DNA from: Aquilaria yunnanensis | Taxonomy: Eukaryota; Streptophyta; Magnoliopsida; Malvales; Thymelaeaceae | Length of the DNA stretch: 64,000 bases | Reading direction: 5' to 3' | NCBI GenBank assembly: GCA_039654915.1 | Contig: CM077597.1 | Coordinates: 37,918,001 to 37,982,000 of the forward strand | Part shown: piece after piece, positions 22,284 through 33,799 of the stretch | Layout: every line of letters begins with the position of its first letter | Numbering within the stretch: position 1 is the first letter of the stretch | Notes under the pieces: generated by a model | Databases searched by the model: none | The model's input: only the letters and a program-made list of their open reading frames with translations | What the model was told of the DNA's origin: nothing | Program-made: the position numbers and the translations under genes

Positions 22284-24841
22284 TGTCACACCTAACATAG
22301 GCCCTGGCCCATTCACTTAGTGTTACTCACACCCAATTGTAGTCTGAATACCAACTTTCAATTCAGCCAACTAATGTTTCTTAACCTTAAGTCTTATTTT
22401 CTTAAGGTGTTTAGCCTGGGAGGTGGTGTAGGAGGCTTATGAGTAAACCCATTTAGTTACTTGCAGCAGAAGTAAGGCCCAATACCACTAGCTTGCAAAA
22501 TAGGCAAGGCTTTAATATGTAACTTGCAATACAAGCAAGGCAACACTCAATGCAATTTTAAGTGTTTAGAATGTGTGCAATCAAGTGTGCTACTTAAATG
22601 GCAACCAAGAAGCCCATGGTAGTCACTTTGGTTTGAAAACTCCAGTTTATGTGCACATGAGCATTCGGCCATAAAAGGTACAAAGGAGGTTCACAAAAAG
22701 ATCAACTTCATATTCATACCAGAACATACAAAAGCCCATAACCATTCAACTAAACATGCCATCCATTGGTCCAAAGCATCCATCATAAACACACCCAAAA
22801 CCATCCATAAGTACAAACATAACTTGGCTACAAAGGTACTCCATGTACCACAAAAGAACTAGGCAATCAAGACTACACAATATGTACATGCAAAAGTAGC
22901 CTACCTAGTACATATACATGGCTACATGCCATGATTCCAAAGTCTTCCATGCCAAGTTAAGTTACAACCCGAGAACAGTAATGATCAAATAACACTTTCA
23001 GTATCCCATACAACAGGACACACTGCAGTACCAAACCTATAGCCATGTTCATGGTCATGAAAGTGAAAACTATGATCAGAGCAAGTGTCCACATATCCAT
23101 GCTGCCCATCTAGACAAGTCCCAACTCTACAAGCCTGCACAACTTAACACATAAGTCTCGGCCAACTTTCAAAATAAGACTTGTAATGCACAAAATGATC
23201 AAGCCAAGCACACATTGGCACATACCTTAGCAAACAAGCAAGCTAGCACAACACACTAGCACAAACTCAATCAATACTACCCAGGCCGAATATCCTTTCC
23301 TGAAAAACAAATATATGGGCAATGAGCATATAACTCAGTAGGGATTCACTACTAATACCAACACATTAAGAGTCTATTTAGTTAAGCCGAGTGTACAACT
23401 CAAGGCTTAACCTCCATTAGCTCAAGTATACCTACAAAATTAAGACACCAAGACAACGAAACATAACATATATATATATGCTAACAAACCCGAGACCTAT
23501 TAGCCACAATAACAAGTCAATGGTTAGCAAGCACAAAGAATCACTGAAGCACACAATAAACACACACACACACACACCACAATGACCATTCGGCCAAGTA
23601 CCATAACATGTGCTATTGTGCACCTTTGCACATAATACTTCACCATAAACTCCACTTCCACTAGAGCTCCGAAATGCCTAGCAAAATGGCCACATTCACT
23701 AGGATTTCTAGCACATGTCCATAGTCAATTAGCTAATTAACAACCATAACCGAAACATCACAACAGCCCATTAAGCAACTAAGGTCATTTAGCAAATTTA
23801 ACCATCACTTAGTCACCTTAATACTTGAATCATGGTATACTACCAAGCAATCAAGTATGAATGAAACCCTACCTCAAATTCCAAGCTTGTTTTCTCTCAG
23901 TCAATGCTCAACTTTCAACAAAAATGTTCCTCAACCAATTTAGCCTAACACATAACCATTTAGGCATCAACAATCCTTGTTCATGGAACATCTACCATGT
24001 AATCAAGGAAAAACACAAAATTACCTCAAACCCTAGCTTGGAATGTCTCGGCCTTTCCTTGATTCATCAAGTCCAAAGCTCAAATTTGAGTGGTTTAGTG
24101 CCGAAACTAAGGCCTTCAAGCTTGCCTCTTCATTCAAGCTCCAAATGCCTCCCATTATCCGAGACCAATTTGATGAGCTCAAGAGCAACTCAAGAACACA
24201 AGGGAAAGCAAGTCTCGGTCAAGGAAGAACAAGCCCAAAAATGAGAGAAAAATGAGTCAAGTGGACTCATGCAATTCCGGTTACAAGCCACTTGTAACCA
24301 AGTTGGCAATTAAGCTAGCTTTCGGCCTCAACAAGTTTGCATGGCTCAATGGAGGCCTCACATCCTCACGGTCACACTTCCATCACTGAATCACTTGTTC
24401 ACTTAGGAACTTAGGTCACTTCATGGCTTACATTGCCAAGCACAAGTCAACATAAGCCCAAAGTGTCATTTCTCCCATGTGCAACCGGCCAAGTTACTAG
24501 TATAAGTGCTAGTTAAGTAAAACAAGGCAATGATGCCTTAATACTTTAGTGGGGAACATGATTTGACTAGCCATCATTGATGTTTACCAAAACTAGTCTA
24601 GTATTACACTAGTCCTCACATAACTTTGCATGGCCGAAAGCTATCATTTAAACTTTGTAGTTCCACTAGTACCACTAGTTTAAATGTACATTTGAGTCCT
24701 CTCCTTTCATTTCCTTACAGTCTTCCCTTAGTAACTTTTCTTTGTGCAATTAGAACCTGAAAGTCCTCAATTAGCACATAAACCACTGTGCCTTACTTTC
24801 ACAGTCCCTCATAGCCCAACACTATAAACATGAGCCTAACA
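22284..24841 (-). mobile_element. Solo LTR S1 (2558 bp) inside the 5' LTR of B
   Basis: The insert begins TGTCACACCTAACATAGG and ends GAGCCTAACA. Flanks are CATCT (22279-22283) and CATTT (24842-24846), a 5-bp target duplication with one mismatch. The family is the same as S2 (26310-28413) but inverted: TGTTAGG is one end and GGTGTGACA the other, and both share a block like gagtaaacc / cctcccaggcc. No coding domain is present. It contains (TA)n at 23466-23478 and (CA)n at 23559-23578. Length and ends fit a long gypsy LTR; the minus orientation assumes that TGTTAGG is the 5' end. Confidence 0.78.
23559..23578 (+). repeat. (CA)n microsatellite in S1
   Basis: About ten CA units in a row. A (TA)n tract about 90 bp to its left has a counterpart in S2 near 27277-27290, but the CA tract has none that I can see. 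Confidence 0.9.
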
Positions 24842-25346
24842 CATTTTGTCCAAGAGCCGGGGCCATAGTAGGTCTGCGAGTTAAGGCATGTCTGAGGGAG
24901 GCGTGTCAGGACGCGTACGAGGGTGGCGTGTCAGGGGCTCCTTAACCATTTTTGTCGTATTCTCGAGATCCCTTCGGTAAAAGAGACCTTTTCGGAACAT
25001 GAGGGTTTTTCCCTGAGGTCGCTTTGATCATCCGTGCGTCCCCTCGACGTGGATGATCCCTTTCGGGGGTGTCTTCCCCTGTCGGAGGAGGTGAGTCTTA
25101 CTTTTCTGAAGCTGGTTAGGTCATCTTGCTGAGGATGGTATTGCACCATATTCCCAAAATTGGTGACCTATTTTGAGGTTAGGTCACTCCCCGGTGATGA
25201 TGCATAACCGAGGTCTACTATTCAAGGTATCTACCTTCCTAAGGTTGGTGCTCTATTCCTCAGGGGTGACGCCCACCTTTACCGAGGGTGGCGCTCTGCC
25301 CGAACTTGTAGGTTTGAAGGGCAACAGCGCTTCGGCTATCACAAGG

Positions 25347-26150
25347 TGCTAAAGAAGTTTAGCATGTTAAACTCCAAGAAAGGATACATCCCATGTCACA
25401 TGGTATAACTCTCTCAAGATCTCAATGTCCTAGTACACCTAAGGAGAAAGAATGCATGAGTAAGATTCCACATGCCTCAGCAATTGGATCTATCATATAT
25501 GCCATGATATGTACTCATTTGGACATCTTGTATGCCTTGAGCACAATGAATAGGTACCAATCAAACCCAGTGAAACTCATTGGATCTCTATTATTAACAT
25601 TTTTAAGTACTTGAGAAGGACTAACAATGCATTCTTGATTTATGGAGGTAAAGATGAGATTGTTGTAAGGGGTTACACCGATGCTAGCTTCTAATCTAAT
25701 AAGGATGATTTTAGATCACAATCTTGTTATGTGTTTTGCCTTAGTGGTGGTGCTGTGAGCTAAAAGAGTTCAAAACAAGATACAGTAGTGACTTTCAAAC
25801 AGAAGTTGAGAACATTATCGCCTATGATGCTATGAAGTAGGCAGTTTAGATCAAGAAGCTTATCACATAACTTGGGGTGGTTCTAAGCATTGTTGACCTG
25901 ATGGAGCTCTAATGTTATAATAATGGAACAATCATGCAAGCTAAGGAACAAAGGTCTCACTAGCAGTCCAAACATATATTTTGACGCTATTAACTTATTA
26001 AGGAGATTATTGATAGGGGTGATGTGACGTTATGCAAGAGCTCAATAGACAGGAATATTACTGATCCATTGAAAAAATTGCTCATGCAGTAGAAACATAG
26101 TAGTCATTCTAGATCAATTGGTATTAGATACATGAATGTTGGCTTTAGTG
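25347..26150 (+). pseudogene. Copia RT end and RNase H, second part
   Basis: The reading resumes right after the CAAGG repeat with VLKKFSMLNSKKGYIPCHM, then MSHGITLSRSQCPSTPKEKE, IPHASAIGSIIYAMICTHLD (25393-25560), YTDASF near 25677, SKQDTVVTF near 25770 and CNNGTIMQAKEQRS near 25920. These are the RNase H blocks of copia pol. RNase H removes the RNA template. Several stops and frameshifts make it a pseudogene. It joins to 11267-12160 across element B. Confidence 0.82.
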
Positions 26151-26162
26151 CAAGTGGGAGTT

Positions 26163-29100
26163 TGTTAGTGTTATGTCCAAAACTAATCATGAGATGATTG
26201 TATTTTACACATTGACTCATGATATTTTATTCAGGTATTACTCAAATAATTGTGTTTGTTGTTTGTCTTTTCCTAACATAATCAAACATAATTACTACCC
26301 AAGAATAATTGTTAGGAGATTAGTTTTGTGCTTGGCCTAGGCCAAAAATGTAAGGAAAATGTGATAAAAACATAAGGGACTCAAATGAAAATGTGAATAG
26401 TGGTGTAAATGCTAAACCGAGAACTATCGAGTTTTAATTGTAAAATAAAAAATGGCTTAAGTGTTAGTGGCGACAAAACAAAGTTTAAGGGCCATTTTGA
26501 TTGTTCTTTCAGGTGCTAAGCTTGGCACTAAGGAACATGGAAGGATTGCATTAGGCCATGCAAAATTAAACAAGGCTGAGAGGACTATTAGAACCAATTA
26601 ATGAGCCATGTGGCAATTAAACAAATTTTGCATGTCTCCACTCAAACCGAAAATGTTAATCTCGGGTTTGACTTCCTTGTTACAAGTTTTCAGTTGTTCT
26701 TGGCAAGAAAGAAGCCAAGTTCTTGAGGGTTCATGCCAAATTGTTGGTGAATTAAGGCTTGAAATGGAGAATCAAGTTAACAATTGGTGTTCTCAGCATT
26801 GGGCGACCTTGAGCTTCAATTTTGAAGCTTGGATTTGGAGTGTCAAAAGTTGACTGAAAGCTCAAGCCAAGGTTTTTGGGTAAGGTTCACGGTTTCTACT
26901 TGATTTTGGTACTATTTCCATGTTCAAGTAGATTAATGGCATCTAAGTGATAGTATGATGAGCTATATGATCTTACTTTGCTAGTTTAGGGCATATGGAA
27001 ACCTTTGGGTTTATATGGTTGTTGTTTAGCTAATCAATTAAAGGCAAGTACTAAAGTTCTTGTTAAGTAGGCCAACTTAACTTTGAAGTTGGAGCTCTAG
27101 TGGATTGGAGATGATATGGTGAAGCTTGGAATGCAAATGTTGTATATGGATACTTGCTAGTGGTTTCGGCCGAGATTGAAAATGTGGTGTGTGTTTGAGT
27201 TGTGTGCTTTGTTTGATTGTTTGTGCTTGCTAACCCTTGTAGTTAGTGTTATTATGCTTATATGTCTCGGTTAGCATGTATATATATATTGTTATGCTTG
27301 TGTTTTGGTGTTTTCCTTGTCTTTCTTGCAGGTTAAGTTAAGCTGATTAGAGGTTAAGCTTTCGGGCTTAACTAAATAAACTCATGAAGAGTTGTAGTGA
27401 ACCTTACTGAGTGTTAATACTCATGCCCCTTATTGGTTGTGTTTTAGGAAAAAGAATTGAGCTTGAGTGATTGTCATTGTTGTTGTGTTGCTTGTGTACT
27501 AGGTTTGTACACTTTTGCTAAGGTATGTGCCAAAATCGAGAGTTGGCTTGTTAAGTAGATTGTGCAAGTCTTATGGTGGTTGCCCAAAACTTATGTGTTG
27601 AGTTTTGCAGGCCTTGTGTAGAGTTGCGGGATGGTCTAGGAGGAGATGGATGTGTGTTCTTGAGCATTAGTATGGTGGTTTGCCTTTATGACCATGAACT
27701 TGGTCATAGGTCTTGTACTTCAATGTTTGATCTTGTATTGAGCCTTTAAGGTACTTCTCGGGTATTATAGGTTGGAAGGTCTTGTAAAGAATAACTTGAA
27801 GACATTCTGGGTTGTAAGTACTCTTGGTATGTTGCCAAGTTGGTAGTACTTGTTTGTAGGCTACTTTTGTGTATATTTAGCCTCGGTTGAATCATGGTTT
27901 TCTGTATATATGTTCAATGGTTGGAATGACAAGTTATGCTTGTTTATGTGATTATGGAATTGTCCTTGTGCACTAAACCTCTTGTGATCATTAGATGACC
28001 GAATGTACATGGACATGAAAAAGATGTGTTTTCAAAACTTGAATGATATGGGCTTTTTGGTTGCCATGCATTAAATAGCACACTTGATGAGCACACATCC
28101 TAGACACTTAAAGTAAAAGTGTAATGCCTTACCTTAAGTTCCAAGTTAAAGTTTAAACCTTGCCTTGTGTTGCAAGTTATTTATGGGCCTTGCCTTTAGC
28201 TGCAAGTAAAGTTTATAGGTTTACTCATAAGCCTCCTGGGGCACCTCCCAGGCCTTAACCTTAAGAAAATAAGACTTAAACTATCCAAAATTAAAGTTGC
28301 CCGAGAGTATTAACTACTCATAACACTTTTAGTGTTTGTGTTTAATAACTTTGTTGATGGTATGGTGAGTGGCACTGAGAGTGCACAGGTTGGGGCTTGT
28401 GTGGGGTGTGACAATAATAATATTCTTAAATGTCCCTGGTCTAGTATTATTATGGAATGGGTTGTAATAATGCATAAAGACTAGTATATGTGGAGATTGA
28501 TATGAGATATGTAGTCTGCATATAAGAACAAGTTGGAGAACTTGTGTACTAGACTGATCCACCATAAGAATGTTACATGGATCATTATTAGTGTCATAAG
28601 CGGTTCTCATAGTAATCATTGTACATGTATTCCTTTGACCTGGGATCATCAAGGTTCTTTACATGAAAGTTGCATGCTTTGATACTACTCTTTGTTGCTT
28701 GTAACTGTGTGAATATAAAAGTGCTCATTGAGTGTGCCACATATCATGCAAAGGGATTTGTATGATCAAGATGGGATCTGTCCCTCCTATGTAGTTGGAG
28801 TGATATCTTTGGGACCCTCAATTGAGTGAGACTAAGGAAATTTATGACCATTCTTGGATAAGTTGATATAGGATATCAATGTCATCAATTTTAGTCAGTC
28901 TACTTGGAAATCAAGAAACCATAGATTGCACTATATGAGGATGAAATGTTCTATGTCTCATGCTTTGATATTTTGGACAAAGGGACAATGTCATATATGG
29001 ATAATGATCATAGAGCTTTAGTGAAATCATCGACTATCTTATCACTTGGGTAGCAATAGTGTGTTGCGAAACACCACTGATTATTTACGTTCATAAATAT

Positions 29101-29300
29101 GATTTATGATCATTGCCAAAATGATAAGAGCCTATAGGATTGCACACTTATAGCCAATTGGATTATTTCAGTGCATGGGTAAAATTGTTTGATTATGATT
29201 TTATGTAATTTTGGATTAATTATTGGCTCAAAACTTGAGCCCATTATTGAGCCCGAAATTAAGCCTAATTGGATTAGGGTTTTTAGACCTGCTTTGATTG
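26163..29300 (+). repeat. 3' LTR of the copia element, split by S2
   Basis: The LTR starts TGTTAGTGTTATGTCC after the purine-rich caagtgggag. Its sequence (atcatgagatgattgta, then aatgtccctggtctagtatt) matches the solo copia LTRs at 37203-38618 (inverted) and 57230-58641. Pieces are 26163-26309 and 28414 to about 29300. Similarity fades past 29290, near ctatatatagcag, so the right end is uncertain. Confidence 0.82.
26310..28413 (+). mobile_element. Solo LTR S2 (2104 bp) in the copia 3' LTR
   Basis: The insert begins TGTTAGGAGATTAG and ends GGGGTGTGACA. It is flanked by perfect ATAAT repeats (26305-26309 and 28414-28418). It is the same family as S1, in the opposite orientation. It carries intron-like signals (gggtaaggttcacgg near 26880, ttcttgcaggttaag near 27325), which may be splice sites of LTR-started transcripts. 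There is no coding domain. Confidence 0.85.
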
Positions 29301-31105
29301 GAATTTTTGCATAACTATATATAGCAGTCCTCTAGACAAAAATCAGGAGGTTTTTCTAAAATCCCAGACAGGAATATATAGCTTGCCATGACAAGCCTTC
29401 AATTTTTGTCCCGAATGGCAACTTCGATACCTGGCATTCTACAAATGTTGGATTTCTACCCAGCCTTTTGCAACAATTCCACTTAAATCTTGCAACATCA
29501 GTCAAGAAACTTTCCAGAGTTTTTAATTAAGCCCTCCTTCCTTAATTTCTCTACAAATCACTTTTTAACTCCCAAATTGTATTCAATTGAGGACCTAACA
29601 TATTTATCACCCAATAGATGATACTTACTTTTCTTTACAATCAAGACACTCAATTCCACATCTATTGTTCTAATGTCTTTGTCAAACTTGTTAAACACGT
29701 CACTCACATTCAAACAGACCCTATGTGAGTTCTTTCTAGGTGAGAGATGTATCATAGTATGTCAGTTGGAGATTTAAAGGATGAGCTTTAACCTCGTGGG
29801 GGAGATTACAGGGTAGAAGGTATCATAAAGGGAAATATCTAATTAAAACATGGCATCAAATAAAGTAGTTGATGTGGGAATATTTTTTACCTTTTTATTA
29901 TGAGAAAGTCTTGTTCCAAAATATTAGAAATATCACCAAGTTGCAAACTATATTTGTGAGAATTATAACTAGGAAATTTATAGTCTATGGTGACAAGAGC
30001 ATTTTAGTTTCCAATGGCTTTACATATAGTGGTCCATGTCAAGTGGAGGAGAAAATGAGTCAAATAATGGTGATAAAGAGTATGAACAACAAGAACAAGC
30101 AGTGAATGAAGAGACGGTAGATGAGCATGTCATTGCAACAAGTGAAATGGATGGCCTAAAAATGTGAACTTATGGTTGAAGTACATGAACCAATTGAGGA
30201 GGTAAAGATCAAAGTGGTTGACAGATGCATAACAGAAGTAGTTAAAATAGAACAAATTTGAAAAGTAGATGGCAAGAAAATTGAAGAAATTCTTAGAGGT
30301 GATTTTTCACAAGTGAAGAAGGATGAGTTTGGAACTCTTTGTGCAAAACCAATAAATTTGGATTTTCAAGATATTTTCAAGTTAGAGGTGATTTTTGTGG
30401 ATTTTCTTACTATTGAATAATTTTTGTCAAGTATAAATAATATAATTTGTGTTTTGCACATCTCACGACTCCCTTTTCGCCCCACACTTTGCAAACACAA
30501 TGGAGTTGTAGCATTCTGCCATCGACATATTGTTCAAATTGAAATCACACTACTCCATCAAGCCTTTTATGCCTTTCTTGTTTTGGGCCTTTGCCTTTCT
30601 GGCAACTTACTTGAATAATCGAATGACAGCATTGATTCTAAAATGGAAATCACCATTTCAAAACCTTTTCAAAAAAGAACCTTGCAGCTCAAAACCTAAG
30701 AGCATTTGGATGCCTTTACTAGCCATGGCTTTGATCTTACACCCATAATAAGCTAAAACCTATGGTAATGTTTAATTTTGGAAAATTTTCTTAATTTTCC
30801 TTTTCAAATTTTCCTTAATAAAAGTTTGAGAGCGTATCATCTTTCAAGGATGTGGAAAACATTGTTTTCTAAATTTTAGAAAACTCACATTATAAAATAG
30901 AAAACTATGTTTCAAATGTTTTTCATTTTAACACATGAGTTCTCCAAAATTTAAAAAATAATGTTTTTCACATCCGTAACACAAGTTATACACTTAAACT
31001 ATTACAAAAAAAAATTAGAAAAGAAAATTGTAAAATTTTTTACATTCAATCACCACCTAAGTTTCGGCATCTATGTCTTTGTCGTATAATCTCTTGCCAA
31101 GGTGG
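29300..31105. other. AT-rich stretch without recognisable gene
   Basis: Only short open frames are present. A decayed reading runs near 30040-30415 with acidic words such as EYEQQEQAVNEETVDEH, and VDGKKIEEILRGDFSQVKKD, followed by NLDFQDIFKLEV. I do not recognise it; it could be a dead transposon or host gene. The region 30760-31040 is very AT-rich with homopurine/homopyrimidine runs. Its right edge flanks element C. Confidence 0.35.
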
Positions 31106-31110
31106 CTTCC

Positions 31111-31968
31111 TGATAGTCGAAGGACTATCGCCTCCGCCTGGCCGAACTCCCTGCCACCAAAATGGCCAGGAGATCTGGCGCTACCCGGAAAAAGGTGGGA
31201 TCACACACCTCGGAGAAAAGCCGAAGAGCCCGAGCTCGGCACGCCAGGGAACTTGAGGATACTATTAGCCCCCCGAGGTAGTAAACAGACCGCCTTCGGA
31301 AAAGTGGCACCAGCTAGTGCGGGCCGAACATGATCTTCCCGAAGGCGGAACTCCCTGAATCTGGGTACCCCCGAACTGGGGGCATGTTTCCCGAAGTGGC
31401 ACGGTCCGTACTGGAGGACGACCTCACCCAGGGACCTCGGGAGTACGGCAGGAGCATTTAAGGAAGCCTCTGACATGTCGCCCACAGACGTCACAAGCCG
31501 CCTCAAAAGGTGCTCTGACACGCCGACGCCATCAAAGTCACATTATGGCCCGTCTCGGCTCAAGGCTCAAGGAAGCCTGCCACCAGCTACTTGTCCTCTA
31601 CGCCCAGACATTCAGAGAACATCCGACCGAACACGTGTCACGATCTGGACGGGCTGGACACCTCTATAAATACCAGGAAATACACCCTGGCAAACGATTG
31701 GCAAATATCCTGACTCCTCACTCTGAGAAAATACGACCAAGCAAGTTCACTGAACCCCTCAGTGCTATTTCCTCCGCCTTCTCTCAACACCACTGACTTG
31801 GGCATCGGAGGCTCCTCCCCGGAAAAACACCCCGGGGACCTCTTAACCCACTTTTACTGAACATCTCAGGCACTCCCCCTTGGGCAAACCGGCCACCAGG
31901 CGTTCTTCCTCTCCGGGAGTCCCTCCATCAGTCACCATGACTACCAACGATGAAGCCCCTGGGCATCA
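31111..31968 (+). repeat. 5' LTR of element C (858 bp)
   Basis: It runs from TGATAGTCGAAGGACTATC to CCCCTGGGCATCA, and is the same length as 42527-43384. CACGTG is at 31632-31637 and TATAAATA at 31665-31672. The gag start codon (31937) lies inside its last 32 bases. Confidence 0.96.
31632..31672 (+). promoter_or_regulatory. Sense LTR promoter of element C (G-box plus TATA)
   Basis: ACACGTGTCA at 31631-31640 is followed 28 bp later by TATAAATA (31665-31672). The copy in the 3' LTR is at 43048-43088. The B and D LTRs carry CACGTG 48 bp upstream of TATAAATA. It probably drives the genomic RNA. Confidence 0.7.
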
Positions 31969-31989
31969 TTTGGCGCCGTCTGTGGGAAC
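31969..31989 (+). other. Primer binding site of element C
   Basis: Directly after the LTR end, TT is followed by TGGCGCCGTCTGTGGGAAC. The TGGCGCC start resembles tRNA-Asp-type primer sites of plant gypsy elements; later bases fit less well. It lies within the open gag frame (HLAPSVGT). Confidence 0.65.
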
Positions 31990-32294
31990 CCGCTCTGAGA
32001 TCACCGTCGTTGAAACTCGGCGTTCTAAGGACAGGGGACTCCCGAGGTCTCCGTCCGTGCCTGAGACACAACTGGCTGCTGAGCAAACACACCCAGGGAC
32101 TTCTGCGCCTGAGGAAGACCGCCCTCTAGTAATCACTATGAGCTTTATGAGGGAGTTTCAGCGTTCGGTCGTGGCCGAAATGACACAGCAGATCGACCGA
32201 AGGTGGTCACAGCAGGCACAGGCCCAAAGACCTCCCTCACCTGCACGCCCTCGAGAGAAAAGCCCGAGGTTGACTCATTGCAGTTCGGGAAGCG

Positions 32295-32622
32295 GAGACC
32301 CGCGCGAAGATTCGTCTACGGAGAATATACCCCTCGGGAAACGGCCTGTGGGACAAACTGGGTCCAAGCGACCGAAAGTCTCACAGCGAAGGAGTTCGTC
32401 GCCAGAGGCGAGGTCCCTGTCCCCTCAGCGCCAAACTCGCTCCCTGAAGAGGCACCGGGAGACCCGCGCGAAGAGTCGTTTACGGAGAATATACCCCTCG
32501 GGAAACAGCCTGTGGGACAAACTGGGTCCAAGCGACCGAAAGTCTCACAGCGAAGGAGTTCATCACCAGAGGCGAGATCCCTGTCCCCTCAGCACCAAAC
32601 TCGCTCCCCGAAGAGGCACCGA
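32295..32622 (+). repeat. 164-bp tandem duplication in gag of C
   Basis: gagacccgcgcgaaga starts at 32295 and again at 32459. Both copies contain cggagaatatacccctcgggaa and end near gaagaggcaccg. As 164 is not a multiple of three, gag before and after lies in different frames. Copies differ at only a few sites. Element B shows no such duplication. Confidence 0.93.
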
Positions 32623-33799
32623 CGATCTCCCTTCCCAGAGGAAGAGCCTAACGCCACAGTTCTCATGGAAAGGATACTAGCGCGGCTAGACAGGGTGGAA
32701 AAGCAGGTAGCTCGCAAACCCGTCTGGGACAGGCTGACGGGAGCCTTCTGCGAAGATGGGTCCCCATTCACCCGGGTCGTGGCCGAGGCAGGCATGCCAG
32801 GCGACTTCAGGGTACCTCGGCTAGAGATTTATGATGGCCGCACTGATCCGCAGGCCCATCTGACCGAGTACAGACGCAGCATGATAATGCATGGTGCTGA
32901 CGACGCTACCATGTGTAAATGCTTCGAGGTCACCCTCACGGGACCAGCAACAGCATGGTACAACTGATTGCCCCCAGGAGCCATCACTGAGTTCCAGGAG
33001 TTGTCTATGGCCTTCGCGCAACAATTTATTGGAAGCCGGCCAACGGCGAAGATGCCTGTTCAGATGTTCGACATAGAGCAGAGAAACGAAGAAAGCATCC
33101 GAGACTATGTCGAAAGATTCAACAAGGAAGCTCTAAGCGTCCCGGACTTCTGGCCCGAAATACGCATCCTCGCCATGACACGGGGCCTTCGGCGAGACTC
33201 ACAGCTGTTGTATGAGTTCTCAAAGGACCCCCCGGACACCCTCGTAGAATTTTACCGAAGGGCCGAACAGCACATGATCGCCGAGGAGCTGAGAATGGCT
33301 GGGCCGAAGTCCGATCACAACCGCGCCGAAGGGTCCAATCAGCAAGCCCGGCATCCAACTGAACAGGCAGGCCAACCTCGGAGGATGCGGGGAAGCAAAC
33401 TTCAAAGCTTCACACCACTGAGCACTACACGGACAAACATCCTTATGGTGCTGGAAAGGCAGGGGACACAGATTCGGCGGCCAAGGGCCATGACCGCTAA
33501 TAACAAGAAAAACATCAAGAAGTTCTGCCAGTTTCACCGCGACCACAGCCACGACACTGAAGACTGCTTCCAACTGAAGAAGTACATTGAGTCGCTGATA
33601 AAACTCAGCCAACTTCGGAAATATCTGCGGATGCCTTCCCCAAAAGGAAGAAAAGATGAGGAAGAAACGGCCGAAGATAAGGACTACAACTCCGACAGGC
33701 GGAGAAATAGAAGTCCGAAAAAGTGCCCTCCTCCTCTTGCAGGGGTGATACAAACCATCACCACGGGGCTCCCATCCTCGGAAAGAAAGCGGAAGGCCA

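Larger units (their letters stand above)
12166..25341 (-). mobile_element. Tat-type Ty3/gypsy element B with both LTRs
   Basis: The element is flanked by CAAGG at 12161-12165 and 25342-25346, inside copia pol. Read on the minus strand: 5' LTR (25341-21900, split by solo LTR S1), primer site, gag, protease, RT, RNase H, integrase, an antisense gene (13796-16284, + strand), polypurine tract, and 3' LTR (13043-12166). RT before integrase defines gypsy. The dual RNase H and gag type place it in the Tat lineage. The first 384 bp of the two LTRs differ at roughly one site in ten by hand count, so it is older than C or E. Confidence 0.93.
21900..25341 (-). repeat. 5' LTR of element B, split by solo LTR S1
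   Basis: The LTR pieces are 21900-22283 and 24847-25341. They sum to 879 bp against 878 bp for the 3' LTR. On the minus strand CACGTG lies at 22222-22217 and TATAAATA at 22168-22161, a probable sense promoter. The right piece ends TTCGGCTATCA next to the CAAGG target repeat. Confidence 0.9.
6118..29300 (+). mobile_element. Ty1/copia element, heavily interrupted
   Basis: The copia domains occur in canonical order on the + strand: gag (6130-6696), then gag end, protease and integrase (9663 to about 11110), RT (11267-12160), RNase H (25347-26150), a polypurine-like tract (caagtgggag, 26151-26160) and the 3' LTR (from 26163). Integrase before RT defines copia. Three insertions split it: 6697-9537, 12166-25341 and 26310-28413. 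The gag start and 5' LTR are not recognisable. Many stops and frameshifts show it is the oldest layer in this part of the window. The right end near 29300 is approximate. Confidence 0.85.
31937..33610 (+). pseudogene. Gag of element C, broken by a tandem duplication
   Basis: The frame starts with MTTNDEAPGHHLAPSVGT, with its ATG inside the LTR. A Ser/Arg/Pro-rich stretch follows, then the capsid core (DFRVPRLEIYDGRTDPQAHL, HGADDATMCKCFEVT, AQQFIGSRPTAKMPVQMF, YVERFNKEALSVPDF), and a nucleocapsid zinc-binding block near 33523 (CQFHRDHSHDTEDC, spacing CX2HX4HX4C). A 164-bp duplication at 32295-32622 shifts the frame. A TGA at about 32966 interrupts AWYN..LPPGAI. Gag forms the virus-like particle and binds RNA. 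Confidence 0.88.

Noticed and set aside
23432..23623. Cys/Val-rich short frame across the CA repeat
   Set aside because: It is the translation of a microsatellite in solo LTR S1 and is not conserved in S2.
30424..30748. Short hydrophobic open frames in the AT-rich region
   Set aside because: No domain, no conserved copy elsewhere in the window, and composition expected by chance in such DNA.
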